The notes beneath the pieces are model-generated. The model saw only the letters and a list, made by a program, of their open reading frames with translations, did no database searches and had not been told where the DNA came from. Positions 46,314-54,404 of a DNA stretch of 64,000 nt are shown here, in pieces; the first letter of the stretch is position 1, and each line of letters starts with the position of its first letter. This DNA comes from Arenibacter sp. 6A1. GTDB taxonomy: Bacteria; Bacteroidota; Bacteroidia; Flavobacteriales; Flavobacteriaceae. Location: contig NZ_JAAXCQ010000007.1 of NCBI RefSeq assembly GCF_012272855.1, positions 124,001-188,000 on the forward strand, read 5' to 3'. The translations under genes and the position numbers were made by a program.

Positions 46314-46592
46314 ATGAAGAAATCAAGAAGAAAATTCAGTGCGTCGTTCAAGGCCAAAGTGGCCATTGAAGCGATAAAGGAACACAGTAGCCTGCAAGAG
46401 CTTGCGGCCAAATTTGAACTGCACCCCAACCAGATATCAAACTGGAAACGTGAGTTTTTGGAAAATGCCGATCTGGCCTTTGGAGAGAAAGCAGAAAAAG
46501 AAAACCCGGAATCAGAGACCGGTCCTCTCTACAGTAAGATCGGTCAATTGCAAGTGGAGAATGATTTTTTAAAGAAAGCCTTGGGCAAATGA
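46314..46592 (+). CDS. IS3-family transposase OrfA
   Basis: A 92-aa helix-turn-helix protein: RRKFSASFKAKVAIEAIKEH and LQELAAKFELHPNQISNWKR (about residues 4-47) followed by a leucine-zipper-like tail. It is intact, but its partner OrfB is broken, so the element should not transpose by itself. Confidence 0.88.
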   Translation: MKKSRRKFSASFKAKVAIEAIKEHSSLQELAAKFELHPNQISNWKREFLENADLAFGEKAEKENPESETGPLYSKIGQLQVENDFLKKALGK

Positions 46593-47375
46593 GCACTACC
46601 GAGAGAAGACAAAAGGTAGTGAGATCTCATCCAGGGCTAAGTCTTGTTGAGCAGTGCGACCTCCTAGGGATCCATCGTTCCGGGCTGTACTACAAGCCCA
46701 AGAACGAGAGTCCGTTGAACCTTACGCTCATGAGGAAAATAGATGCATGCTTTTTGGAGCATCCCTATTATGGAGTGGAACGTATGACCGATTACCTGAA
46801 CCTTGACCTTGGGTATTGCATTAATGTAAAAAGGATAAGACGGCTGTATAGGCTCATGGGCCTTCAGACAATTTATAAAAAACCCAGGACTACTGTCAGG
46901 GACCTTCAAAGCTATAAATATCCTTACCTATTAAAGGGTCTGAAAATAGAGCGTCCCAACCAAGTCTGGCAGACCGATATCACCTATATACCTATGTCGA
47001 GAGGCTTTATGTACATGAATGCAATAATCGATGTCCACAGCAGAAAGATACCATTGTTAAATACGGGGCACCAGAGATTCATAATTCCGATCAAGGGGCT
47101 CAGTATACCAGTAACCAATACATCGACGTTCTCAAAGAACATAACATCCAGATTTCTATGGATGGCAAGGGAAGGGCCCTGGACAATATTTACATCGAAC
47201 GTTTTTGGAAGTCCCTAAAATATGAAAAGATATACCTTAACCCTCCAAACGGGGATTGGACTTGTATCAAACGGTAAGGGAGTATATCGAATTTTACAAT
47301 ACCAAAAGAAGGCATACGGAAATAGGAAAAGTGCCACCAGATCAAATATATAACTCTAAAAAAATAGCATCATAA
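46589..47375 (+). pseudogene. IS3-family transposase OrfB, deleted and frameshifted
   Basis: The N-terminal HTH_21 region and the first catalytic Asp are intact (VWQTDITYIPMSRGFMYMNA). After IDVHSRKI about 80-90 bp are missing and the frame changes; KYGAPEIHNSDQGAQYTSNQ with the second Asp, and DNIYIERFWKSLKYEKIYLN with the Glu follow. Another base is lost in the run of G near 47261, after which VREYIEFYNTKRRHTEIGKV is read. Non-functional. Confidence 0.85.
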
Positions 47376-47474
47376 ATAACTAAGAAATATATTTACCCTG
47401 TCTTACGAATGGGGAGTAGTTTATTGCCCCCAAATCAGCTCTAGATGGCCTAGAGTCATAAATAAAGCCAATTT

Positions 47475-47496
47475 TTGAGTGCAAATAGAGTGCAAA
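47475..47496 (+). repeat. Two 11-bp repeats near attR
   Basis: TTGAGTGCAAA (47475-47485) and TAGAGTGCAAA (47486-47496), same orientation and spacing as the three copies next to the integrase at 35808-35840. Confidence 0.7.
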
Positions 47497-47497
47497 T

Positions 47498-47529
47498 AAA
47501 AAAGACTTCAAAAGTTAAAACTCTTGAAG
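47498..47529 (-). terminator. Element-supplied terminator of tRNA-Ala
   Basis: Stem CTTCAA-A-AGTT / AACT-C-TTGAAG with a T run on the minus strand (A run at 47497-47503). It replaces the host terminator that was moved to 35634-35657. Confidence 0.55.
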
Positions 47530-47541
47530 CCCCGTGTTTAC

Positions 47542-47618
<77 letters not shown>

Positions 47619-47691
47619 TTTTATTTCAAGATGCAAATAAACTACTTTTTATTTGACTATCAAAATACTTGTGCTAATTATTTTAAAAAAA

Positions 47692-48489
47692 TCAATCTTT
47701 TTTTACACTGAGTACCAAAACTGGTACCGGAGCAAAGAATTCCGATTTAGGAATGGTGTTTCTCTCCCATAATTTTTTAAAAAAGCCCCTTTTTCTTCTA
47801 AAGACACAAAGCAGATCGGGATGTTGTGTCTCAAAATATTGTAATACTCCCAAATAAGTAGTGGTGTTTTCAGCTAAAGTAAGGTTGTCACTTAAATTCA
47901 TTAAGGCCATATTAATTTTAAGGTCTTCCTTGGTATAGCCAGGGGTTTTTACAAACAACAAGCTAATATTCGAATTAAATTTCTCTTTGATAAGTAATAA
48001 GGGATTTAATATTCTTTTGTCTTTTAACACGCCAGATTTAAAGGCTGTCAAAATATCAGTGAAAGGTTTAAAAACCGTCCCTTTAGGTACAATTAAGGTG
48101 GGGATATTGGTGCGTTTCACAATTTTTCCTGAAACATTGCCCAAATAGAGTTCTTCCCTACTATCATTGCTCCTTGGCGCCAAAATAATGAGGTCCAGGC
48201 CCAATTCCTTATCAATACTCTTTAACCCTTCTATGATTCCGCCATTGTAGGTAGCAATTGTTATATCTACTCCCTTAGCGGCCACCTTCTCAATAACCCG
48301 CTTTAGATGTTCCCTGCTTCTTTCAGCAACTATTTCATCAATATTTGCCAAATCGCCGGCAACGGCCCTAATATTGTAAACTTCCATGACATACACCTTA
48401 TCACCGAATTCAGCGGCAAAGTCCACCGCGTATTGCAATGTTTCATGCGCATCTTCCGAAGCGCCAATAGGAACGAGGATATTTTTCAT
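47692..48489 (-). CDS. Universal stress protein, two Usp domains
   Basis: A 265-aa cytoplasmic stress protein. The first UspA domain spans about residues 1-140 (MKNILVPIGASEDAHETLQYAVDF N-terminus, quoted only to IGASEDAHETLQ; LDLIILAPRSND; VPTLIVPKG-type end as IPTLIVPKG). The nucleotide loop G-x2-G-x9-G(S/T) is incomplete (GNVSGKIVKRTN), so ATP binding is doubtful. The second half (about 150-265) is a diverged Usp domain ending APVPVLVLSV. It lies just outside the mobile element. Confidence 0.88.
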   Translation of the reverse strand: MKNILVPIGASEDAHETLQYAVDFAAEFGDKVYVMEVYNIRAVAGDLANIDEIVAERSREHLKRVIEKVAAKGVDITIATYNGGIIEGLKSIDKELGLDLIILAPRSNDSREELYLGNVSGKIVKRTNIPTLIVPKGTVFKPFTDILTAFKSGVLKDKRILNPLLLIKEKFNSNISLLFVKTPGYTKEDLKINMALMNLSDNLTLAENTTTYLGVLQYFETQHPDLLCVFRRKRGFFKKLWERNTIPKSEFFAPVPVLVLSVKKD

Positions 48490-48652
48490 AAGAGTGGTTT
48501 ATTGGTTTTTAGTTTTTTTCAATAACGGTCCTTTGGTGATTTCAGCATTTCCCTAAAGCAATCCTCGATCTTTGGACGGCGGTTTTAATGGGTCGGTTAC
48601 AAGTCTATTCTTGATTATTGGCTTAAATTTACCATTTTAAAAAAAACGATAG

Positions 48653-49153
48653 ATGATTAGGCGGGCAAAAAAACATGAAATTACCGACATCCTCGGCATC
48701 ACCAATTCCTGTGCAGAAGATATGATAAAAAAGGGTATTTTCCAATGGAACAAAAACTACCCCTCTAGGGAAGCCTTTGAAAAAGACCTAGATAGAAATG
48801 AACTTTATGTTCTGGAGAAAAATGACATCATAATAGGATGCATTGTTATTTCGGACTTTATGGACAAGGAATATATTCCAATACACTGGGACACCCCAAA
48901 TACCAAGAACATGTATATTCATCGATTGGCGGTTCATCCCAATTACCAGGGAAAGGGGTATGCAAGTTTACTTATGGATTTTGCCGAAGATGTGGCCAAA
49001 ACCCAAAATTTTCTTTCTGTACGTCTTGATACTTTTAGTAAAAACAAACGCAATATTTCTTTTTATACGGCCAGGGGATACCAGCAAAAAGAGGATATCT
49101 ATTTCCCACATAAAAGCGAATTTCCCTTTCATTGTTACGAACTTGTACTATAA
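48653..49153 (+). CDS. GNAT-family N-acetyltransferase
   Basis: A 166-aa acetyl-CoA-dependent transferase. The acetyl-CoA-binding motif A is IHRLAVHPNYQGKGYASLLMDFAED (key part HPNYQGKGYAS, about residues 91-112), preceded by the beta-strand DIIIGCIVISDF. The C-terminal NISFYTARGYQQ motif is conserved. The acceptor substrate is unknown. It ends 12 bp before the MATE gene and may be cotranscribed. Confidence 0.9.
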   Translation: MIRRAKKHEITDILGITNSCAEDMIKKGIFQWNKNYPSREAFEKDLDRNELYVLEKNDIIIGCIVISDFMDKEYIPIHWDTPNTKNMYIHRLAVHPNYQGKGYASLLMDFAEDVAKTQNFLSVRLDTFSKNKRNISFYTARGYQQKEDIYFPHKSEFPFHCYELVL

Positions 49154-49165
49154 TTTTTTTAGGCC

Positions 49166-50500
49166 TTGAAAACCATTATTAGTTTTAAAAGCATTAACAA
49201 ACTCGCCATTCCCGCTACCATTGCCGGAATAGCCGAACCTATTTTATCTATCACCGACACAGCCATTGTGGGCAATATTCCCGTTAATGGCGTGGAGTCC
49301 TTGGCCGCGGCCGGTATTGTAGGGGCATTTTTATCAATGATCATTTGGATCTTGGGGCAAACCAGAAGTGCTATTTCTGCCATTATCTCCCAATATTTGG
49401 GTGCCGGGAAATTATCGGAAGTAAAAACACTGCCGGCACAGGCCATTTATTTAAATATAGGACTAAGCGTGCTGGTACTTTTTTCTACGATCTTTATTAT
49501 CGAGGATATTTTTATGCTTTTAAATGCCTCGGGAAAAATATTGGAACTCTGTGTCTCTTATTATTCTATTCGTGTTTGGGGCTTTCCTTTAACCCTTTTC
49601 GTATTTGCCGTAATGGGCATTTTCCGTGGGCTACAAAACACCTACTACCCTATGTTAATTGCGATAACCGGGGCAGTATTGAATATTGTGCTCGATTTTA
49701 TATTCGTGTATGGTATAGAAGGCCTGCTCAGCCCTATGTATTTGGAAGGCGCCGCTTATGCCAGTTTAATTGCCCAAGGGGTCATGGCTATTATGGCCTT
49801 TGTCCTTTTGGTTACCAAGACCGATATTAGCCTATCCTTAAAATTCCCCTTACATCCAGAATTGGGCAGATTAATTGGGATGAGCCTAAATTTATTTGTG
49901 CGTGCCTTGGCTTTAAACACTGCCCTTATCCTAGCCGTTAGGGAAGCCACCGCTTTGGGAGACCAATATATAGGAGCCCATACCATCGCTATCAACATTT
50001 GGCTTTTTACTTCCTTTTTTATTGACGGATACGGGGCCGCCGGAAATATTATGGGAGGAAAACTTTTAGGGGCCAAAAACTACGATGGCCTTTGGCTACT
50101 GGCAAAAAATATTATAAAATATGGCCTTGTAATCAGCCTGTTTTTAATGGGATTAGGCGTCTTGTTTTACCAACCTATAGGGCTACTATTTTCTAAGGAA
50201 CCCGATATATTAAACGCTTTTTACGCCATATTCTTTATCATTATTATTGGGCTTCCCATAAATATGGTGGCCTTTGTATTAGATGGACTTTTTAAAGGAT
50301 TAGGAGAGATGAAATATTTGAGGAATGTTTTGCTCTTGGCTACTTTTCTCGGCTTTGTTCCTTTGTTGTTCCTTGGTAAATATTTACAATGGGACCTCTA
50401 CGGCATTTGGGCAGCTTTTACCCTATGGATGTTTATTAGGGGAGCAGCCCTAGTTTGGAAATTTAGACGAAAATTTCGTCCGCTCTTACAAAACACCTAA
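49166..50500 (+). CDS. MATE-family multidrug efflux transporter
   Basis: Twelve-helix inner-membrane cation antiporter, 444 aa. It has the family N-lobe opening LAIPATIAGIAEPILSITDTAIVG (core PILSITDTAIVG, about residues 22-33) and an internal repeat in the second half (about 225-430). The start is TTG at 49166; no in-frame ATG lies before the conserved N-terminus, so the TTG is probably real. Exported compounds cannot be inferred. Confidence 0.9.
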   Translation: MKTIISFKSINKLAIPATIAGIAEPILSITDTAIVGNIPVNGVESLAAAGIVGAFLSMIIWILGQTRSAISAIISQYLGAGKLSEVKTLPAQAIYLNIGLSVLVLFSTIFIIEDIFMLLNASGKILELCVSYYSIRVWGFPLTLFVFAVMGIFRGLQNTYYPMLIAITGAVLNIVLDFIFVYGIEGLLSPMYLEGAAYASLIAQGVMAIMAFVLLVTKTDISLSLKFPLHPELGRLIGMSLNLFVRALALNTALILAVREATALGDQYIGAHTIAINIWLFTSFFIDGYGAAGNIMGGKLLGAKNYDGLWLLAKNIIKYGLVISLFLMGLGVLFYQPIGLLFSKEPDILNAFYAIFFIIIIGLPINMVAFVLDGLFKGLGEMKYLRNVLLLATFLGFVPLLFLGKYLQWDLYGIWAAFTLWMFIRGAALVWKFRRKFRPLLQNT

Positions 50501-50584
50501 TTTTGAGATTACCTAAGCCCTTTTAAAGGCAGAAAAGGCCGAATGAAAATCTAAATCTATCTATTAACTATTGCTCTGATTATT

Positions 50585-51352
50585 ATGGAAACTACAAGAC
50601 CTAATGGAAGTTTATACACCAAAATTGTCGATAAGGTGGCAACGGTAGAATTTGGACATCCGGCCAGCAACTCCTTTGTTTTAGAACTATTAGAGCGCCT
50701 CACCGCTACCCTTAACCAACTTTCGGAAAACCCAGAGGTTTCCGTTATTGTTTTAAAATCTGAAGGGGAAGGTACCTTTTGTGCCGGGGCTTCCTTTGAT
50801 GAGCTAGTGGCGATAGAAAATTTAGCCGAAGGCAAAATATTTTTCAGTGGCTTTGCCAACGTTATCAACGCTATGAGAAGCTGTACAAAAGTTATTATAG
50901 GACGTGTTCAAGGGAAGGCTGTAGGCGGAGGCATTGGACTGATCGCGGCTTGTGATTATGTCTTTGCCGCAGAAGCTGCCGCCATCAGGTTATCCGAACT
51001 CTCTATAGGGGTTGCCCCATTGGTAATTGCTCCTGCTGTAAAACGAAAAATTGGCACCGCAGCCCTTTCTGATTTATCCCTAGCTCCAACAGAATGGAAA
51101 AATGCCTATTGGGCACAGGAAAAAGGATTGTTTTCCAAGGTGTTTACAAACCTTAAGGATATGGACAAGCAAGTATCTATTTTGAGTGAAACCTTGGCAA
51201 CCTATAATCCAGAAGCCTTATCGCAATGGAAAAAAGTACTGTGGGAAGACACCGATCACTGGGATACACTACTGATAAACAGAGCAGAAATTACGGGGAA
51301 ACTGGTACTTTCTGAAGAGACTAAAAAGGCCTTGAAAAAATTCAAAAAATAA
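50585..51352 (+). CDS. Enoyl-CoA hydratase/isomerase family protein
   Basis: Crotonase-fold enzyme, 255 aa. The first oxyanion-hole block is GTFCAGASFDELVAIE (about residues 60-76), the second is GRVQGKAVGGGIGLIAACDYV (about 100-120; core GKAVGGGIGLI), followed by RLSELSIGVAP. The position of the second catalytic Glu is at SELSIG. Such proteins act in fatty-acid or aromatic acyl-CoA breakdown. The next gene (DUF4199) starts 18 bp downstream. Confidence 0.9.
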   Translation: METTRPNGSLYTKIVDKVATVEFGHPASNSFVLELLERLTATLNQLSENPEVSVIVLKSEGEGTFCAGASFDELVAIENLAEGKIFFSGFANVINAMRSCTKVIIGRVQGKAVGGGIGLIAACDYVFAAEAAAIRLSELSIGVAPLVIAPAVKRKIGTAALSDLSLAPTEWKNAYWAQEKGLFSKVFTNLKDMDKQVSILSETLATYNPEALSQWKKVLWEDTDHWDTLLINRAEITGKLVLSEETKKALKKFKK

Positions 51353-51370
51353 TTCTATATACCTTCTTTT

Positions 51371-51859
51371 ATGAATAAATTTCGCCTCGAAATAAAATGG
51401 GCCATCATATTCTCCGCCACCGTATTGGTCTGGATGACTTTTGAAAAAGCAATGGGCTGGCACGATGTCCATATAGGAAAACACGCCCTATACACTAATT
51501 TTTTTGCCCTTGTAGCCATTGCCGTTTATGTTTTTGCCCTTCTCGATAAGCGGAAAACGGTCTTTAATGGTAAAATGACCTGGAAACAAGGCTTTATCAG
51601 TGGTATAGCACTCAGTGTTATTATTGCCGCATTAAGTCCGATTACCCAATTTATAACCAGCACCATCATAACACCCGATTATTTTACCAATATTATCAAT
51701 TTTGTGGTGAGTAATGGAAAAATGACACAGGAAGCAGCAGAAGCCTACTTTAACCTAAAGAGCTATATGCTACAAAGTGCCTTTGGCGCCCTTACCATGG
51801 GTATCGTAACGGCGGCCTTTGTTGCCTTTTTTGTTAAAAACACTACCAAAGAACTATAA
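51371..51859 (+). CDS. DUF4199 family membrane protein
   Basis: A 162-aa integral membrane protein with four hydrophobic segments (about residues 9-25, 38-58, 77-99 and 135-155). The layout, with WKQGFISGIALSVIIAAL in the middle and a long polar loop after ISAALSPI-type sequence, matches the DUF4199 family of Bacteroidota, whose function is unknown. It follows the enoyl-CoA hydratase gene closely. Confidence 0.8.
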   Translation: MNKFRLEIKWAIIFSATVLVWMTFEKAMGWHDVHIGKHALYTNFFALVAIAVYVFALLDKRKTVFNGKMTWKQGFISGIALSVIIAALSPITQFITSTIITPDYFTNIINFVVSNGKMTQEAAEAYFNLKSYMLQSAFGALTMGIVTAAFVAFFVKNTTKEL

Positions 51860-51902
51860 CCGTTTTCGGTGAATTTTAAATCCTAACCCTTAAAAAAAAG
51901 AT

Positions 51903-52010
51903 ATGTCATCAATCTTAAACGGAAACTTTGTTTTCCTATTATTAGCCGTAGTATTATTTGTTGTTTATTTTGTCAACAAACTTAGGAACAAGAAAAAATT
52001 TAAAAGGTAG
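51903..52010 (+). CDS. Small single-helix membrane protein (35 aa)
   Basis: An ATG-to-TAG frame encodes MSSILNGNFVFLLLAVVLFV followed by a basic tail (NKLRNKKKFKR): one transmembrane helix with a positively charged C-terminus. It lies 43 bp after the DUF4199 gene and 4 bp before the convergent oxygenase stop. The hydrophobic/basic layout supports a real microprotein, but no family is recognised. Confidence 0.5.
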   Translation: MSSILNGNFVFLLLAVVLFVVYFVNKLRNKKKFKR

Positions 52011-52014
52011 TTGC

Positions 52015-52659
52015 CTACCTTGTCTTTAACCAACCCGTAATGCTCAGTCTTTCGCGCTTTACGGGCTTTACCTCGTGTTCTAATTCCTGACTTTCAAATA
52101 TCACTACCCTGCCTGGAAATGGGGTTATGGTCTTGGTTTCATCTTTTCCGTTTTCAGAAAGGTACAATACCAATTCTCCACCATCGGTTTCTGGAACCCA
52201 ATCATTCTCATTCAGATAGCACACCATGGACAGTTTTCGCCTGTCATCGTTCTTAAAGGTGTCTAAATGTCTTTTATAAAAAGTACCCTCTGGGTAAATG
52301 GCATAATGGAACTCTTTATAGAGAATTCCCATAAAACAAGTTTTATTCAAATAATTAGCTAGGTCATTGATTTTATCAAAAAATCGCCGTTCCAGAACAT
52401 CATGGCTATCTTCATTTATCCACAAGATGAAATCGCCACGAATAGCTTTTTCTATCTGTTCGTTGACCCGATTGCCAATAGCTGCTTTTTTAAACTGCTC
52501 TTCCTCGTATTTTGTCAGAAGAGAATTTCGTAGGACCGCCACCTCTTCGTCTGTAAAGAAATCATCGATAATACTGTATTTCGTCTCTGAAATATCAGTT
52601 ATCACTTTTTCAAAAAGTAGATTTTCTTTAAAATCTAATTGCTCATAAAGTTCTATCAC
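52015..52659 (-). CDS. 2OG-Fe(II) oxygenase (prolyl-4-hydroxylase-like)
   Basis: A 214-aa oxygenase using 2-oxoglutarate and ferrous iron. The iron ligands and cosubstrate residue are visible as His-x-Asp in KRHLDTFKNDDR (about residue 138-140), the distal His in LEHEVKPV (about 199) and the Arg in KRERLSITGWL (about 205-207). The gene starts with GTG at 52659; no in-frame ATG lies before the conserved region. The substrate may be a protein side chain or a small molecule. Confidence 0.85.
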   Translation of the reverse strand: MIELYEQLDFKENLLFEKVITDISETKYSIIDDFFTDEEVAVLRNSLLTKYEEEQFKKAAIGNRVNEQIEKAIRGDFILWINEDSHDVLERRFFDKINDLANYLNKTCFMGILYKEFHYAIYPEGTFYKRHLDTFKNDDRRKLSMVCYLNENDWVPETDGGELVLYLSENGKDETKTITPFPGRVVIFESQELEHEVKPVKRERLSITGWLKTR

Positions 52660-52940
52660 TTATAACATTGCCATTTAGAAAGCCGGCAAATGTAGTTTAA
52701 AATCGGTTTTGTAAAACAAAGCCCATCATAAAAATGATATTTTTTTACTTCTAACCCTCTCCTATACATTGGCTTAGGGCCTCCACTTTTAGAAGAAAGA
52801 TAAAAACTTCCTTATTTTTAGACATTTAGAAAAACACCTCTACACAATCCCTTCGACCTATATTGAATTAAAAAATTAGCGGGAATCAATATATACATAG
52901 GTTTTACAAATTAACTACCTTTGCAGGGCAAACAAACATT

Positions 52941-53390
52941 ATGGGCAACATTCGTATTACCAAGCAGTTTAATTTTGAAACTGGACATGCATTATACGGC
53001 TACGACGGCAAATGCAGAAACGTACATGGGCATAGCTATAAACTTTCCGTGACGGTAATAGGCACTCCAATTACCGATACAAATCATGTAAAATTAGGAA
53101 TGGTTATAGATTTTGGCGACCTAAAAAAGATTGTCAAGGAAGAAATCGTTGATGTATTTGACCATGCTACTGTGTTTAACAAACACACCCCACATGTAGA
53201 GTTGGCAAAAGAGCTAACGGATAGAGGGCATAGCGTGATTTTAGCGGACTACCAGCCTACCAGTGAGAATATGGTGCTGAGTTTTGCCGATAAAATAAAG
53301 GCTAGACTTCCCGAAAACATCAAGTTACATTCCTTAAGACTACAAGAAACCGATACCTCGTTTGCAGAATGGTATGCTTCCGATAATTAA
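52941..53390 (+). CDS. queD: 6-carboxytetrahydropterin synthase / PTPS family
   Basis: Converts dihydroneopterin triphosphate to 6-carboxytetrahydropterin for queuosine synthesis. The zinc ligands H16 (FETGHALYG), H29 and H31 (NVHGHSYKL) and the catalytic C25 are in the Cys-x3-His-x-His arrangement of the QueD type. The C-terminal Glu of RLQETDTS and the FDHATVFN block are also present. At 149 aa it is of normal length. A TACCTTTG box (52916-52923) is a candidate -7 element. It precedes lpxH by 47 bp. Confidence 0.92.
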   Translation: MGNIRITKQFNFETGHALYGYDGKCRNVHGHSYKLSVTVIGTPITDTNHVKLGMVIDFGDLKKIVKEEIVDVFDHATVFNKHTPHVELAKELTDRGHSVILADYQPTSENMVLSFADKIKARLPENIKLHSLRLQETDTSFAEWYASDN

Positions 53391-53437
53391 TTCCCTATAC
53401 GGCTTCTTATAGGCTTTTGATCGTTTACAACCCACAC

Positions 53438-54205
53438 ATGATAGAAATTACCGTTCCAAAAGGAAAAAATATATACTTCGCCAGCGATCAGCACCTTGGG
53501 GCTCCGACCATGGAAGCGAGCATGGTCAGGGAAAAAAAGTTTGTCGCCTGGTTAGATGACGTAAAAAAAGACGCAGCGGCCATTTTTCTCTTAGGAGATT
53601 TGTTCGACTTTTGGTTCGAATACAAAACGGTAGTACCCCAAGGATTTACACGGACCTTGGGTAAGTTAGCCGAAATAACCGATTCGGGTATTCCTGTCTA
53701 TTTCTTTGTAGGGAATCACGATCTATGGATGAACGGATATTTAGAGAAGGAATTAAATATTACGGTCTTTCATAAACCCCAAGAATTTCGATTTAATAAC
53801 ACTTCTTTCTTTATCGGCCATGGTGATGGCCTAGGACCTCACGACATAGGCTACAAACGCATGAAGAAAGTGTTTACCAATCCTTTTTTTCAATGGCTAT
53901 TTCGATGGCTTCACCCAGATCTGGGCGTGAAATTGGGACAATACCTGTCCGTAAAAAACAAAATGATCTCCGGAGATGAGGATATAAAGTTTTTAGGCGA
54001 GGACAAAGAATGGTTGGTACAATATTGCAAGCGCAAACTAGAAAAACAGCACTACGACTATTTTGTTTTTGGACACCGCCACCTTCCTTTGGAAATTGAC
54101 CTCAATGGAAAATCGACCTACACAAACCTAGGCGATTGGATTTCTTATTATACGTATGGAGTGTTTGCAGAGGGACGTCTTTCGCTTAAAAAACAGGGCG
54201 AATAA
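53438..54205 (+). CDS. lpxH: UDP-2,3-diacylglucosamine diphosphatase
   Basis: Lipid A synthesis: cleaves UDP-2,3-diacylglucosamine to lipid X and UMP. From the ATG at 53438 (a TTG at 53417 is unlikely) it has 255 aa. The metallophosphatase metal motifs are ASDQHLGAP, LGDLFDFWFEY, VGNHDLWM, GHGDGLGPHD and GHRHLPLE, in order. Bacteroidota use this LpxH-type enzyme peripheral to the inner membrane. Confidence 0.9.
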   Translation: MIEITVPKGKNIYFASDQHLGAPTMEASMVREKKFVAWLDDVKKDAAAIFLLGDLFDFWFEYKTVVPQGFTRTLGKLAEITDSGIPVYFFVGNHDLWMNGYLEKELNITVFHKPQEFRFNNTSFFIGHGDGLGPHDIGYKRMKKVFTNPFFQWLFRWLHPDLGVKLGQYLSVKNKMISGDEDIKFLGEDKEWLVQYCKRKLEKQHYDYFVFGHRHLPLEIDLNGKSTYTNLGDWISYYTYGVFAEGRLSLKKQGE

Positions 54206-54337
54206 TCATGCTTCCGATTCTAGTTTAACTATGTTCACTTTTAGGGAATGAATGACGTTGCGTTCTCAAAAGGACTTCAGATGACGCCAAGTAAGCTACA
54301 TAAAAACCTACCTATAAAGGTCGCAATGGCATTAAAA

Positions 54338-54371
54338 ACAAACGCCCAAACAGTATTGTCCGGGCGTTTGT
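54338..54371. terminator. Bidirectional intrinsic terminator, lpxH/recJ
   Basis: Ten-base stem ACAAACGCCC / GGGCGTTTGT with a 14-nt loop between the convergent lpxH and recJ genes. Confidence 0.8.
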
Positions 54372-54404
54372 GAAAAGTTATAATAAAGGCTGCCTATAGG
54401 AAGG

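Larger units (their letters stand above)
46262..47418 (+). mobile_element. Defective IS3-family insertion sequence
   Basis: Inverted ends TACTCCCCATTTTTAAGACAG (46262-46282) and CTGTCTTACGAATGGGGAGTA (47398-47418) match at 18 of 21 positions or better. Inside are orfA and orfB overlapping by ATGA. The length (1157 bp) is shorter than an intact copy because of an internal deletion in orfB. I found no convincing target-site duplication. Confidence 0.85.

Noticed and set aside
46262-47418. Active IS3 element
   Set aside because: OrfB has an internal deletion and a further frameshift, and no target duplication was found.
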